From the NCBI GenBank assembly GCA_963735115.1, contig CAVTJR010000003.1, positions 1,674,001 to 1,738,000 on the forward strand: a DNA stretch of 64,000 bases, in the 5' to 3' direction. Under the pieces are notes generated by a model that was not told the origin of the DNA, did no database searches, and was given only the letters and a program-made list of their open reading frames with translations. This DNA comes from JAKACA01 sp963735115 (GTDB lineage Bacteria > Actinomycetota > Acidimicrobiia > Acidimicrobiales > Bog-793). Shown here piece after piece: positions 43,360 through 51,427 of this stretch. A program made the translations under genes and the position numbers. How positions within the stretch are numbered: the first letter of the stretch is position 1; every line of letters starts with the position of its first letter.

Positions 43360-44359
43360 CGCCGGTGGATTCTTCTATGCGCTCGGAGGCGCTCGAACCA
43401 GAGGCGCCGGTGTGGGGCGTCGTGGAGCCTCCGGCGAGGGCATCGAGGTCAAAGACGGCCCGTTCGACGTCCTCTTGAACCAGGTCGGCGTTGACGGCGA
43501 TGGCGGCAGCCGAGCCGGCGCCGGCCGAGGTGATCACCTGGGCACGGGGGTCCGTCACGTTGCCGGCAGCCCAGACGCCGGGCACGCTGGTCCGCCCGGT
43601 GGCATCGACGAGGGGGAAGCCTGCCTCGTTGAGTTCGCAGGCCAGACCGCCCAGGAGGCCGTCGTCGTGTGGAAGGTTGCCGGGCCGGACGAACACGGCA
43701 GTCCGGGCAACGACTCGACCGTCGGCCAGCTCGACACCGGTCAACCGGTCGTCCTCGACCACCAACCGTGCGATCTCACCGGACACGATCCGAATCCCCC
43801 GGGCCTCCAACTGGCGTTGTTCGGCTGGCATCAGGTCATAGGTGTGGACGAAGAAGACGACATCATCGGACCACTGCCGGACCAGCAGGGCGTGCTGCGC
43901 CGAGCCGCGTAGAGCGCCCAACACTCCAAGCGACTGGTCGCGGACTTCCCAACCGTGGCAGTAAGGGCAATGCAGCAGGTCCTTGCCCCACCGTTGACGG
44001 ACCCCCGGAACGTCGGGCAGTTCGTCTCGGACTCCCGTCGCCATCAGGATCCGCCGAGCGGTCACAGTCCGTCCGGCGTCGAGGTGGACGACGAATCCGG
44101 GGTCGATGCCCAGCACCTCATCGCTGACGAGTTCGACGCCGTAGCCGGTGACCTCATCCCGTCCCTCGGCCAGGAGGTCGGCTGGCGGCATCCCGTCGCG
44201 GGACAAGAACCCTTGCATGCGGGCGGCGGGGGCGTTTCGAGGAGCACCGGCGTCGATCACCGCGACCCGCCGCCGGGCACGTCCAAGGACGAGCGCCGCA
44301 CTCAACCCGGCCGCTCCCCCACCCACCACCACCACGTCGTAATCATCACTCCGCGACAC
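43247..44359 (-). CDS. Thioredoxin-reductase-like FAD oxidoreductase
   Basis: A 370-aa flavoprotein with FAD motif VVVVGGGAAGLSAALVLGRA, redox pair HCPYCHGWEVRD, a second nucleotide motif region LGVLGALRGSAQHALLV and C-terminal VWAAGNVTDPRAQVITSAG. The family normally ends soon after VNADLVQEDVERA. Here another ~65 low-complexity residues follow, encoded antisense to the TMEM175-like gene, which suggests a lost original stop. GTG 44359 overlaps the cupin stop by 14 bases. It forms an operon with the cupin and SDR genes and would use NAD(P)H to reduce a disulfide or other acceptor. Confidence 0.85.
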   Translation of the reverse strand: MSRSDDYDVVVVGGGAAGLSAALVLGRARRRVAVIDAGAPRNAPAARMQGFLSRDGMPPADLLAEGRDEVTGYGVELVSDEVLGIDPGFVVHLDAGRTVTARRILMATGVRDELPDVPGVRQRWGKDLLHCPYCHGWEVRDQSLGVLGALRGSAQHALLVRQWSDDVVFFVHTYDLMPAEQRQLEARGIRIVSGEIARLVVEDDRLTGVELADGRVVARTAVFVRPGNLPHDDGLLGGLACELNEAGFPLVDATGRTSVPGVWAAGNVTDPRAQVITSAGAGSAAAIAVNADLVQEDVERAVFDLDALAGGSTTPHTGASGSSASERIEESTGVTARGGGQGRSISSLRARTRHTRSTESQRRDQSQPRK

Positions 44360-44906
44360 GGCTGTCCCATCGTGGGTAGTAGGGCTTGACGCCGAACACC
44401 TTGGCCAGCATCCACAGCGTGGGCAGCATGACGTTCTGGACCCAGATGGGCGGCGACGTCACCCTGCTCTCGTGACGGAAGTGCCAGAAGGTGGCACCAA
44501 GCTGGAGCGGGTTCTTCGGAGCTCCGCGAGGCGTCGTCCTGCCGTCGGCCACCAAACCGGCCAAGGCCTCGTGCCACTCCTTGGTGCGCCGTCCGGGGCG
44601 AAGTTCGACGACACCCTCGACGTCGCCCGGTCCGAGGTTGCCTTCAGAGTGCCGGACACCGGCGGGTACGACGACCGTCTCCCCAGCCCCCGCCACTCGC
44701 TTTTCTCCTTCGAGAGTGAAGTGGGCTTCACCGGCCACGATGATGAAGCGCTCTTCCTGGTAAGGATGGATGTGCTCTGTGACCACCCCACCGGGCACGC
44801 TGCGCCAGTTGAAGCGGACGAGGCTTCCCTCAGTGTCCTCTGCGACCGCCGTGTACTCGATCGACTCGCCCGTGGCGGGATTGAAGAACTCCTTGAATGC
44901 CGTCAT
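44346..44906 (-). CDS. Cupin-domain protein with C-terminal membrane-like segment
   Basis: A 186-aa protein from ATG 44906 (GGAAGGG four bases upstream). The cupin core is SVPGGVVTEHIHPYQEERFI (His/His/Glu ligands) and VVVPAGVRHSEGNLGPGDVE. The C-terminal third contains PPIWVQNVMLPTLWMLAKVF, a hydrophobic stretch that may touch the membrane. Its start overlaps the SDR stop as ATGA, and its end overlaps the flavoprotein start. It is thus the middle gene of a three-gene coupled operon. Confidence 0.83.
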   Translation of the reverse strand: MTAFKEFFNPATGESIEYTAVAEDTEGSLVRFNWRSVPGGVVTEHIHPYQEERFIIVAGEAHFTLEGEKRVAGAGETVVVPAGVRHSEGNLGPGDVEGVVELRPGRRTKEWHEALAGLVADGRTTPRGAPKNPLQLGATFWHFRHESRVTSPPIWVQNVMLPTLWMLAKVFGVKPYYPRWDSRVAE

Positions 44907-45850
44907 TTTGCCCTTCCTTGACTCTGGTACCACGCCACTGTCTCGCCGATCGCTACCGCAAGGGGCGTACCGGCAACCCCGAACGTCGCCTTGTACTTGG
45001 TGGTGTCGAGAACGAACGGTTTGTCGAACTCGTAGGTCATCTCAGCCAGCTCGCGCATCATGGGATTGACGAGACCCAGGGCTTGCACGACCAGCTTCGG
45101 TACGGAACGGACGCCGACGGAATGTCCGACATGGCTCGCAACGAGCTCGAGAAGCGCGCGCGTCGTGACAGTCTCGGGGCCCGGCAGGTGCCACACCTGG
45201 CTGATGGCACGCTCGTCGGTGCCGAGTGTGGCGAGACCCGCGGCGACGTCAGGAACATAGCTGTAGGTGTGAAGAAGATCAGGGTTGCCGAGGAAGTCGG
45301 CGCGGCGACCGGCGACGGCGTTGCCGAAGACCCGCTCGCCGAGAGTCGACTCGGTCACCCCCGCGCCGAAGAAGTCCGAGGCCCGACCTATGGCGATGCG
45401 GACACGACCGGCGTCAGCTGCGGCCAGCAGCTCCACCGTCATCGCAGCGCGGCGTCTGCCCTTGACGGTGGTCGCCGACAACGGCAGGTCCTCGGTCATC
45501 GGCCCGCCGCCGGTCGGGCCGTAGCCGTACAGGTTCTCCAAGCTCACGAGGAGGGCACCGTTGCGCTCGGCTGCTGCCAGCACCCCCCGCTGCAGTGGGG
45601 GGAAGCGCTCCGGCCACTGGGTGTACGGGGCGTTCAGGCATTGGTAGACGACCGATGCACCCTTGGCGGCGTCGGTGGCAGCCTCCGGATCGGTGACGTC
45701 GGCCGCCCGCCAATCGACGCCGTCAGCCAGCGTCCGGGGCCGGTGTCGAGACACCGTTCTGACCGCGCCGCCCATTCTCGTGAGCCGATCGGCCAGTGCC
45801 CAACCGACTTGGCCGGTCCCGAACACGACATGCAGATCTAACTCACTCAT
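44903..45850 (-). CDS. Atypical SDR / NAD-dependent epimerase-like protein
   Basis: A 315-aa extended SDR. The Rossmann motif is VVFGTGQVGWALADRLTRMG (GxGxxG), then WRAADVTDPEAATDAAKGAS, SLENLYGYGPTGGGPMTEDL and GRASDFFGAGVTESTLGERV. The YxxxK catalytic pair is replaced (SATTVKGRRRAAM), as in atypical SDRs that act as ligand-binding or isoflavone-reductase-like enzymes. ATG 45850 has GGAGG upstream. It is followed by ATGA-coupled cupin and flavoprotein genes; together these look like a small redox or detoxification operon. Confidence 0.85.
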   Translation of the reverse strand: MSELDLHVVFGTGQVGWALADRLTRMGGAVRTVSRHRPRTLADGVDWRAADVTDPEAATDAAKGASVVYQCLNAPYTQWPERFPPLQRGVLAAAERNGALLVSLENLYGYGPTGGGPMTEDLPLSATTVKGRRRAAMTVELLAAADAGRVRIAIGRASDFFGAGVTESTLGERVFGNAVAGRRADFLGNPDLLHTYSYVPDVAAGLATLGTDERAISQVWHLPGPETVTTRALLELVASHVGHSVGVRSVPKLVVQALGLVNPMMRELAEMTYEFDKPFVLDTTKYKATFGVAGTPLAVAIGETVAWYQSQGRAK

Positions 45851-46034
45851 GGGTGCCTCCGTTGAGTGGATAGGCCGTGGGCGTTAGTCCCCGGGGCCAA
45901 CACGGACGCCAAGGCGCCGTGCGAACTGCCCGGCTCCTCTGGAGCACGAGCCTTTCGGCGCCGGCCGGACCGGTCTCCAACACCGGAGCAGCCACGGTCA
46001 CCATCATGCCCTTCAACCCAGCCAAGGCCTGCAT
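45843..46034 (-). CDS. Small 63-aa ORF ahead of the SDR-cupin-flavoprotein operon
   Basis: ATG 46034 has a near-perfect ribosome site (GGAGGAGAATC). The frame runs 63 codons to a stop that overlaps the SDR start by eight bases. The N-terminus (LAGLKGMMVTVAAPVLETG) is gene-like, but the second half is Arg/Pro/Trp-rich and looks like shifted coding sequence. It is either a short leader ORF coupling translation into the SDR or the remnant of a larger gene. Function unknown. Confidence 0.4.
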   Translation of the reverse strand: MQALAGLKGMMVTVAAPVLETGPAGAERLVLQRSRAVRTAPWRPCWPRGLTPTAYPLNGGTHE

Positions 46035-46107
46035 GATTCTCCTCCAATGGTCCGATGGGTGTGCAGGAAGTCATCGTTGTGTTCGGGCCACCAACGTGAC
46101 CTAGGTA

Positions 46108-46815
46108 TCAGACAGTCGCGAGAACCCGCTCCTGGTTGTCGGTCACCGGTAGAGCCGGCTCCGCCTCTTTCCAGATCCGCACGGCCAGAAGGACCATCGC
46201 TACGGCGAACGGCGCCATGAGCAAGACAACTTTCGCCAGACCAATCGATGCCGTCGCCTCGGCGACCTCGAACCCGACGCCGAACAGGACGGCGAGCCAG
46301 CGTGGGACGCGACGGCTTCGCCACAGGGCAAACCCCATGATGATCGGCGCGAGATACTCGCTGAACGCGTAGATGTCAGTGAAGGCCTGACCCGGTCCCG
46401 AATTGAAGTTCGCGATCAGGATTCGAGCAGCTGCCTGCCGCGTCACGTGCGCCGTCGCCGCAGCGGCGACATTGAGACCGACGAAGACGTTGACGATGGC
46501 ACCGCAGAAGGCGCCGATCCCGCCGATCAGTGCCGCAATGGTCGCAGCCATCGAACCGCGCTTTCGGACCAGCATGGCGATTGCCGCATACGAGACGGCC
46601 ACGGCGCCGAGCGCTAGTTCCGAGAGCGAGCCCGAGACGTAGAGCTGTGTTGAGTGCTTCGCCGCTAGCGGCAACACCTTGAATGCGATCGCCGTTGTCG
46701 TTAACACTCGATCGGTGCCTTTGGGATCAAGACCCTCGGCCCCGATATAGAGCGCGGCAGTGAGGGGAAGAGCAACGGCCAACATGCGCTGGCGTGTTCT
46801 TAGAGCATTGTTCAT
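46108..46815 (-). CDS. DUF4386-like membrane protein
   Basis: A 235-aa protein with about six membrane segments, for example VALPLTAALYIGAEGLDP, ALGAVAVSYAAIAMLVRK and LIGGIGAFCGAIVNVFVGLN. The motif order and GFALWRSRRVPRWLAVLFGV loop match DUF4386 membrane proteins of unknown function. ATG 46815 has AGGAGAT upstream. It lies between the redox operon and the decayed MMPL gene, on the same strand as both. Confidence 0.72.
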   Translation of the reverse strand: MNNALRTRQRMLAVALPLTAALYIGAEGLDPKGTDRVLTTTAIAFKVLPLAAKHSTQLYVSGSLSELALGAVAVSYAAIAMLVRKRGSMAATIAALIGGIGAFCGAIVNVFVGLNVAAAATAHVTRQAAARILIANFNSGPGQAFTDIYAFSEYLAPIIMGFALWRSRRVPRWLAVLFGVGFEVAEATASIGLAKVVLLMAPFAVAMVLLAVRIWKEAEPALPVTDNQERVLATV

Positions 46816-46974
46816 TGGTCATCTCCTGTCGGAATGAGTTCTGTGGGTGTTCGAGTTGTTCGACACGGGCGGCGCTGTCATCCTGAGGGTGAAGTCCGCT
46901 TTGAACGTCCGCCCGGCTCATCGTCGGTGGCCGCTCGACGTCGAATGTCACTGGGTGAAGGGCCACTGCGGTGT

Positions 46975-49164
46975 TCACTTGACGACCGGAAGATCGGCGG
47001 TAAGGACCGCTCCGGGGACCACCGGCTGCTTGCGAAGGACCGGAATCCCGATGGGGCTGCGGGTTCGGCCGAGCCGGGCGGGAGACCACCAGCTGGCCGG
47101 CCCGAGAAGCTTCATCAAGGCCGGCACCAGCAGCCCGCGGACGATCGTGGCGTCGAGGATGACAGCAAAGGCCACGCCGAGTCCGAGCTCCTTCACGAAT
47201 ACGAGTCGGGACAGGACGAGGGCGCCGATGGCCAGCGCCAAGCAGCTTGCCGCAGTGCTGACGATCCCGCCAGTGCGCTCGAGGCCACGAGCGATCGCCT
47301 CGCTCGGGTCGGCACCGGCATCGTGCTCCTCTTTCATGCGCCCGAGGAGGAAGACGCCGTAGTCGGTTGAGAGGCCGAACACGACGGCGAGGATGATGAT
47401 GAGCGAGGTCGACTGCAGAGCGCCCACGGTGCCGAATCCCAACAGGTGGCTCAGGTGACCCCACTGGAAGGCCCACACGAGCACGCCGAAGGCCGCCCCG
47501 ATCGTGAAGACGTTCATCACGACGGCCATGAGCGGAAGCACGAGCGACCGAGTCATGGCTAAGAGCATGAAGAGGGCGATCAGGACGATGAGCCCGAGCA
47601 CGAAGGGGAGATGCGACTTGAGGCTCTTTTGCAGCGCCAGGAAGGAAGCTGTCTGTCCGATGACGGTCACCTGTCCCGGGCCGGGCAGCGATTGCACCGC
47701 CTCGACCGTTTGCTGCGCGGCCGGCGAGAGCGGCGACGGCGGTCAGCGCCACGTTCGCCTCCCAGAGGGATGCTCCGAGGTGCTGGAACGAGGAGACGGC
47801 CTTCACGCCTGGAACGGCGGCCACGGCCGCGTCGTAGACTCGCGAGGGTCGCCGGCGTCACGTGGGCGTCGTTGACCACGAGGCTGGCAGGGGCTTCGGA
47901 GAAGGCAGCGAACTTGGTCTGCACCATCTGGTAGGCCGCACCGGCAGAAGTGCTCGTCGGCAGGCTGCTCGCATCGGCGCCCGTGAACGAGACGTGCAGG
48001 AACGGTGCGGCGAGCACCACCAGCACGACGACTGCCGAGGTTGCCCAGATCGCTGGTCTGCGCATCACGCCATTGGCGACGCGATACCAGCGACCCGGCT
48101 GCCCGGCCTCGCTCGCCGCGGGATCGTGGCGGTGAGACGAGACCTGCGCGATGCGAGATCCGAAGAGGGTCAGGAACGCCGGCAGGACGAAGAGGGCGAA
48201 GCCGCCGGCCGCCAGCACGACGATCGCACCGGCGACTCCCATGGAGTAGACGAGCCGCTCGGGGAAGATGGCGAGGGTTGCCATGGCAGCCGCGATCGTG
48301 ATCGAGCTGAAGAGCACGGTGCGCCCAGCGGTGTGTTTCACCGTGGCGAGAGCAGCCTCGATCGAGCCGTGTCGCCGGTACTCCTCACGAAAGCGCGACA
48401 CGATGAGGAGGCTGAAGTCGACAGCGAGCCCCAAACCGAGGGCGATCACGAGGTTGAGGGCGAAGACCGAAAGTGGCAGGACCAGGATCACAAGGCCCAT
48501 CACACCCAAGGTGACGGCGATAGCGAACACGGCACCGATAAGCGGGATTGCCGCCGCCCCCACCCACGGAAGACGAAGAAGAGCAGCAGGATCAGGAACG
48601 GCAGGCGAAGAGCTCGGCACGGCCGAGGTCCTGAGAAGAAACCGCAGCGATCTGGACGTCGGCGACGGTCGGTCCGCCGAGCCAGACGTTGCCCTTGAGC
48701 GAGGGATGTGCCGCGATGGCGCTCTCGAGCGCCGTGACTGCCTTTTCTCCTGCACGGCACCCACCGTGGCCACAACGACCGTGAACTGCCCGTTGCTCGA
48801 GATCATGGTCTGTCGCCGGTGTTGGCGTAGTCGAGGACGCTCTTTACCTCAGGACGCGCCCGGAGCAGGGCGACGACCTCGCCACCCTCGCCGGCAGCGG
48901 TGATGAATCCTTGATCGGCGCGGGCGTGCGGACGACGACCTCGTAGCCCTCTTCAGGGTTGGCGCCGGTGGCCCGCTGAACTGGTGCTGTGCCAGCACGA
49001 CCGCGGAGCCAGGGGCGTCGTAGTCGCTGAGGGACGAAGTCAGGTGTGAGGAACACGAGGGCGCAGCCAGCAGGCCGAGTGAGCGATGCCGGCGGCAGAA
49101 CCACACGTGCCCGGCGACGGTGCTCGACCGACGGACCTCTCGAAAGCGAAGGCTTCTGACTCAT
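46975..49164 (-). pseudogene. Decayed MMPL-family (RND) exporter gene
   Basis: ATG 49164 (GGGAAAGGG upstream; MSQKPSLSR) begins an MMPL protein whose homologous pieces fall in all three frames. In order they are LTSSLSDYDAPGSAVVLAQH, ANPEEGYEVVVRTPAPIKD, VGAAAIPLIGAVFAIAVTLG, NLVIALGLGLAVDFSLLIVS, AVPGVKAVSSFQHLGASLWE and VVFGLSTDYGVFLLGRMKEE to the stop at 46975. At least six frame changes are needed, mostly at short homopolymers. Intact relatives (~730 aa, 12 helices) export lipids or drugs. The many indels argue for long-standing decay unless this stretch is badly assembled. Confidence 0.78.
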
Positions 49165-49270
49165 GACGTCCCTTTCCCGTAGCGATAGCGATTCGTATTC
49201 AGAACAGTGGCCAAGCCCTCGTCTGCACCACCTATGACACCGGCGTGCACCCTCGGCCCGCGGAGTCCGG

Positions 49271-49537
49271 TCATGACAAGCCAGCGCCGGCGTGGTGCAT
49301 GACCCCATCGGCGATGGCGACGTCGGAGCCTTCTTCTGGGATCAACACCCAGGCGGCGAGGTAGAGCGGGACGCCTGCACCACCGAAAAGCGACAGTGCG
49401 ACAAAGACGATCCGCACGTGCGCCACGTCAACATCGAGGTATTTCGCGAGCCCGGCGGCGACGCCGCCCAGGATTCGCCCGTCGGCTGCCCGGCGAAGAC
49501 GCCTGTCCTGGTGCTCCTGATTGGTCTCGGTTCTCAT
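49271..49537 (-). CDS. PspC-domain protein
   Basis: An 88-aa PspC-domain protein: RRLRRAADGRILGGVAAGLA, KYLDVDVAHVRIVFVALSLF and a membrane helix GGAGVPLYLAAWVLIPEE, the textbook PspC order. PspC proteins are membrane partners in envelope-stress responses; in actinobacteria they often stand alone. ATG 49537 overlaps the stop of the upstream small gene as ATGA. RBS: GAAGGAAGGG. Confidence 0.88.
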   Translation of the reverse strand: MRTETNQEHQDRRLRRAADGRILGGVAAGLAKYLDVDVAHVRIVFVALSLFGGAGVPLYLAAWVLIPEEGSDVAIADGVMHHAGAGLS

Positions 49538-49740
49538 GACGGATCCCTTCCTTCGTAGGTGGTGTGAGCCGTGCTCCCTGCAGAGATCGGCGTATGTTCC
49601 TCGAGCACCTTGAGTAGCTCGAGGACGCCGGAAAACGGCACCCAGGGGTTGGTGGCGTTGGTGCGCATTCGCCCCTCAAGCCGCCCGTCCGGGGTTCTGT
49701 CGATCTCGAGGACGAGGCGCATGGCGGCCTCGGAGTTCAT
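49534..49740 (-). CDS. Small hypothetical protein coupled to PspC
   Basis: A 68-aa protein (AMRLVLEIDRTPDGRLEGRM, NPWVPFSGVLELLKVLEEHT). The core PFSGVLELLKVLEE is a pattern I recognise in small conserved actinobacterial proteins of unknown function. ATG 49722 (MRLVLEID), preceded by GAGG, is the more likely start; ATG 49740 is the outer limit. The four-base overlap with pspC suggests the two are co-translated. Confidence 0.6.
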   Translation of the reverse strand: MNSEAAMRLVLEIDRTPDGRLEGRMRTNATNPWVPFSGVLELLKVLEEHTPISAGSTAHTTYEGRDPS

Positions 49741-50025
49741 GAGGCGTCCACGTCTCTCAGTTAACGGGAGCGAGGTGGCGTTGTCCCCAGGGAACGACCC
49801 TAGGTTCGACCCTGGTTTCTGCAGAAAGGGTGCCCCTGGTACGGGCGGACTGGAGCGGTCACCGGAGACGAGCCGAGAACCGCTGATTCGGCACGGGAGT
49901 CACAGACGACCCGTGCCCACACCGACCAGCCTCGACTCCTGGAGATGCGCATCGGTGAAGGGCGTCAACGGCGGTACCAAGGGTGGCGTTGCGCGAGGCT
50001 GAACCATCCTCCAAGCCGATTGCCA

Positions 50026-51237
50026 TCACGGGCTTCCGGCCGTGACCGGGTTGCCTCCCTTCAAGCCGACAAGCGCGAGAGCGACAGACACGACGGCGAG
50101 GAAGACCCAGCCCGCGCCGTAGCTCGTGTGGGGCACGAGGTGCCCGAAGATGATGGGAATGAAGAAGCCGCCGATCGCCGCAAGCGTGAGCATCAGACCG
50201 ATCGCCGAGCCAATGTGCTCGGCGCGGATGTTGCTGACCCTGGAAGGCACCGCCAACCAGGCGGCGAAGCCGAAGATGAGGAAGAAGCCGATTCCGATCC
50301 CGAGGGGCCAAAGCAAGATGTTGGGCGCCACTGGGATGAGAGCCAGCAAAGCGGCGACGGTGACCAGCGGTCCGACCACGAACATCCGCAGGTTCGTGCT
50401 GCGGTCGGCCAAGTGCCCTCCGAGCACGCTGCCCGGGATGCCGGCCAGGAGGATGAGGGCGGACAACAGCCCGCCCGCAGACGGGTCGAAGTGCCGATCT
50501 GTCGTCACGTACTGGCTGAACAACTGCGATGTGGTGAAGTAGGCGCCATATCCGCCGAGAAGCGCGATGCCGTAGACCCACAAGTCCCGGGTCATGAGCG
50601 CGGACCGCAGTGCGGCGCGGTCGAACTTCACACCACCGAGCGAGTGGCCGCCTTCAGGGAGCCGAAATGCCGCAACGGTGACCACGGCGACCAGCAGCTC
50701 GAACACTCCGCCTAGGACCATCGAGGTGTGCCAGCCCGCAGAGCGCTGGACGTACAGCCAGACGTAGAGGGCGAGCGCGGCTCCCGCGCTGAAGGCGGCT
50801 CCGCCGGTCACGCCGAGTGCAAAGGTGACCTCCTTCTCGTGGAACCAGACGACCATTGAGGCGGCGGTCATGGCGACGAACACTGACCCCCCGACACCGC
50901 TCGCAATCCGGAAGATGGCGAGCTCGACGTAGCTGTGCGAGAGCCCGGACATGACGCCAGCTGCCCCCTGGACGAGTAGTCCGAGCACGAGGGTCCTCTT
51001 CATGCCGATCTTCGTGGCGAGCACGCCGCCTGGGATATGCGTGAGCCCGTAGCCAACGATGTAGAGCGAGATGAGGAGACCGAGCGACCCGAGCCCGACC
51101 TTGAATTCGGCGCCGATGAGGGGGAATGCCGTGGCGACGTCGAACCAGTTCAGCGTGAGGGCGACGATGCCGAGGCTGACCACGGCGAGCATGGGCCAGC
51201 GATAGGAGCTTCCCTCGACGCCACGGGCGGAGGTCAT
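50026..51237 (-). CDS. Major facilitator superfamily transporter
   Basis: A 403-aa MFS protein with 12 predicted helices. ATG 51237 has AAGGA upstream. Helix 2-3 loop GGVLATKIGMKRTLVLGLLV and helix 4-5 RIASGVGGSVFVAMTAASMV carry the usual MFS motif A/B features, and GGHLADRSTNLRMFVVGPLV is the repeat in the second half. The sequence resembles nitrate/nitrite- or oxalate/formate-type MFS carriers in general style, but the substrate is not predictable. It is divergent from the LAL regulator at 51428, which may control it. Confidence 0.87.
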   Translation of the reverse strand: MTSARGVEGSSYRWPMLAVVSLGIVALTLNWFDVATAFPLIGAEFKVGLGSLGLLISLYIVGYGLTHIPGGVLATKIGMKRTLVLGLLVQGAAGVMSGLSHSYVELAIFRIASGVGGSVFVAMTAASMVVWFHEKEVTFALGVTGGAAFSAGAALALYVWLYVQRSAGWHTSMVLGGVFELLVAVVTVAAFRLPEGGHSLGGVKFDRAALRSALMTRDLWVYGIALLGGYGAYFTTSQLFSQYVTTDRHFDPSAGGLLSALILLAGIPGSVLGGHLADRSTNLRMFVVGPLVTVAALLALIPVAPNILLWPLGIGIGFFLIFGFAAWLAVPSRVSNIRAEHIGSAIGLMLTLAAIGGFFIPIIFGHLVPHTSYGAGWVFLAVVSVALALVGLKGGNPVTAGSP

Positions 51238-51427
51238 GTTCGTTTCCTTGCCGGCATGGCCGCCCGGGTGGCCATGCCATAGGTGAATGATTGCCGGCCG
51301 TCTGCCCGCAGGACTGCTCTTCAGCCGACTCGGGCATAGCCTAGTCAGGTGCCCCCCCGCCTTGACCGCCGCTGGGGCCCCCGCGGCGTCGAGTACAGCG
51401 CGCAGACCACGTCCGGGATGATCCGAC

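Noticed and set aside
49765..49840. A tRNA-like T-arm (GGTTCGACCC) and the palindrome TTTCTGCAGAAA (49816-49827)
   Set aside because: The stem does not close with a seven-base loop, and no acceptor or anticodon arm can be found. The short palindrome alone has no supporting context.
49859..50581. Long minus-strand frame of 240 codons
   Set aside because: It is a shifted shadow of the MFS transporter gene, rich in Arg/His with no membrane segments.
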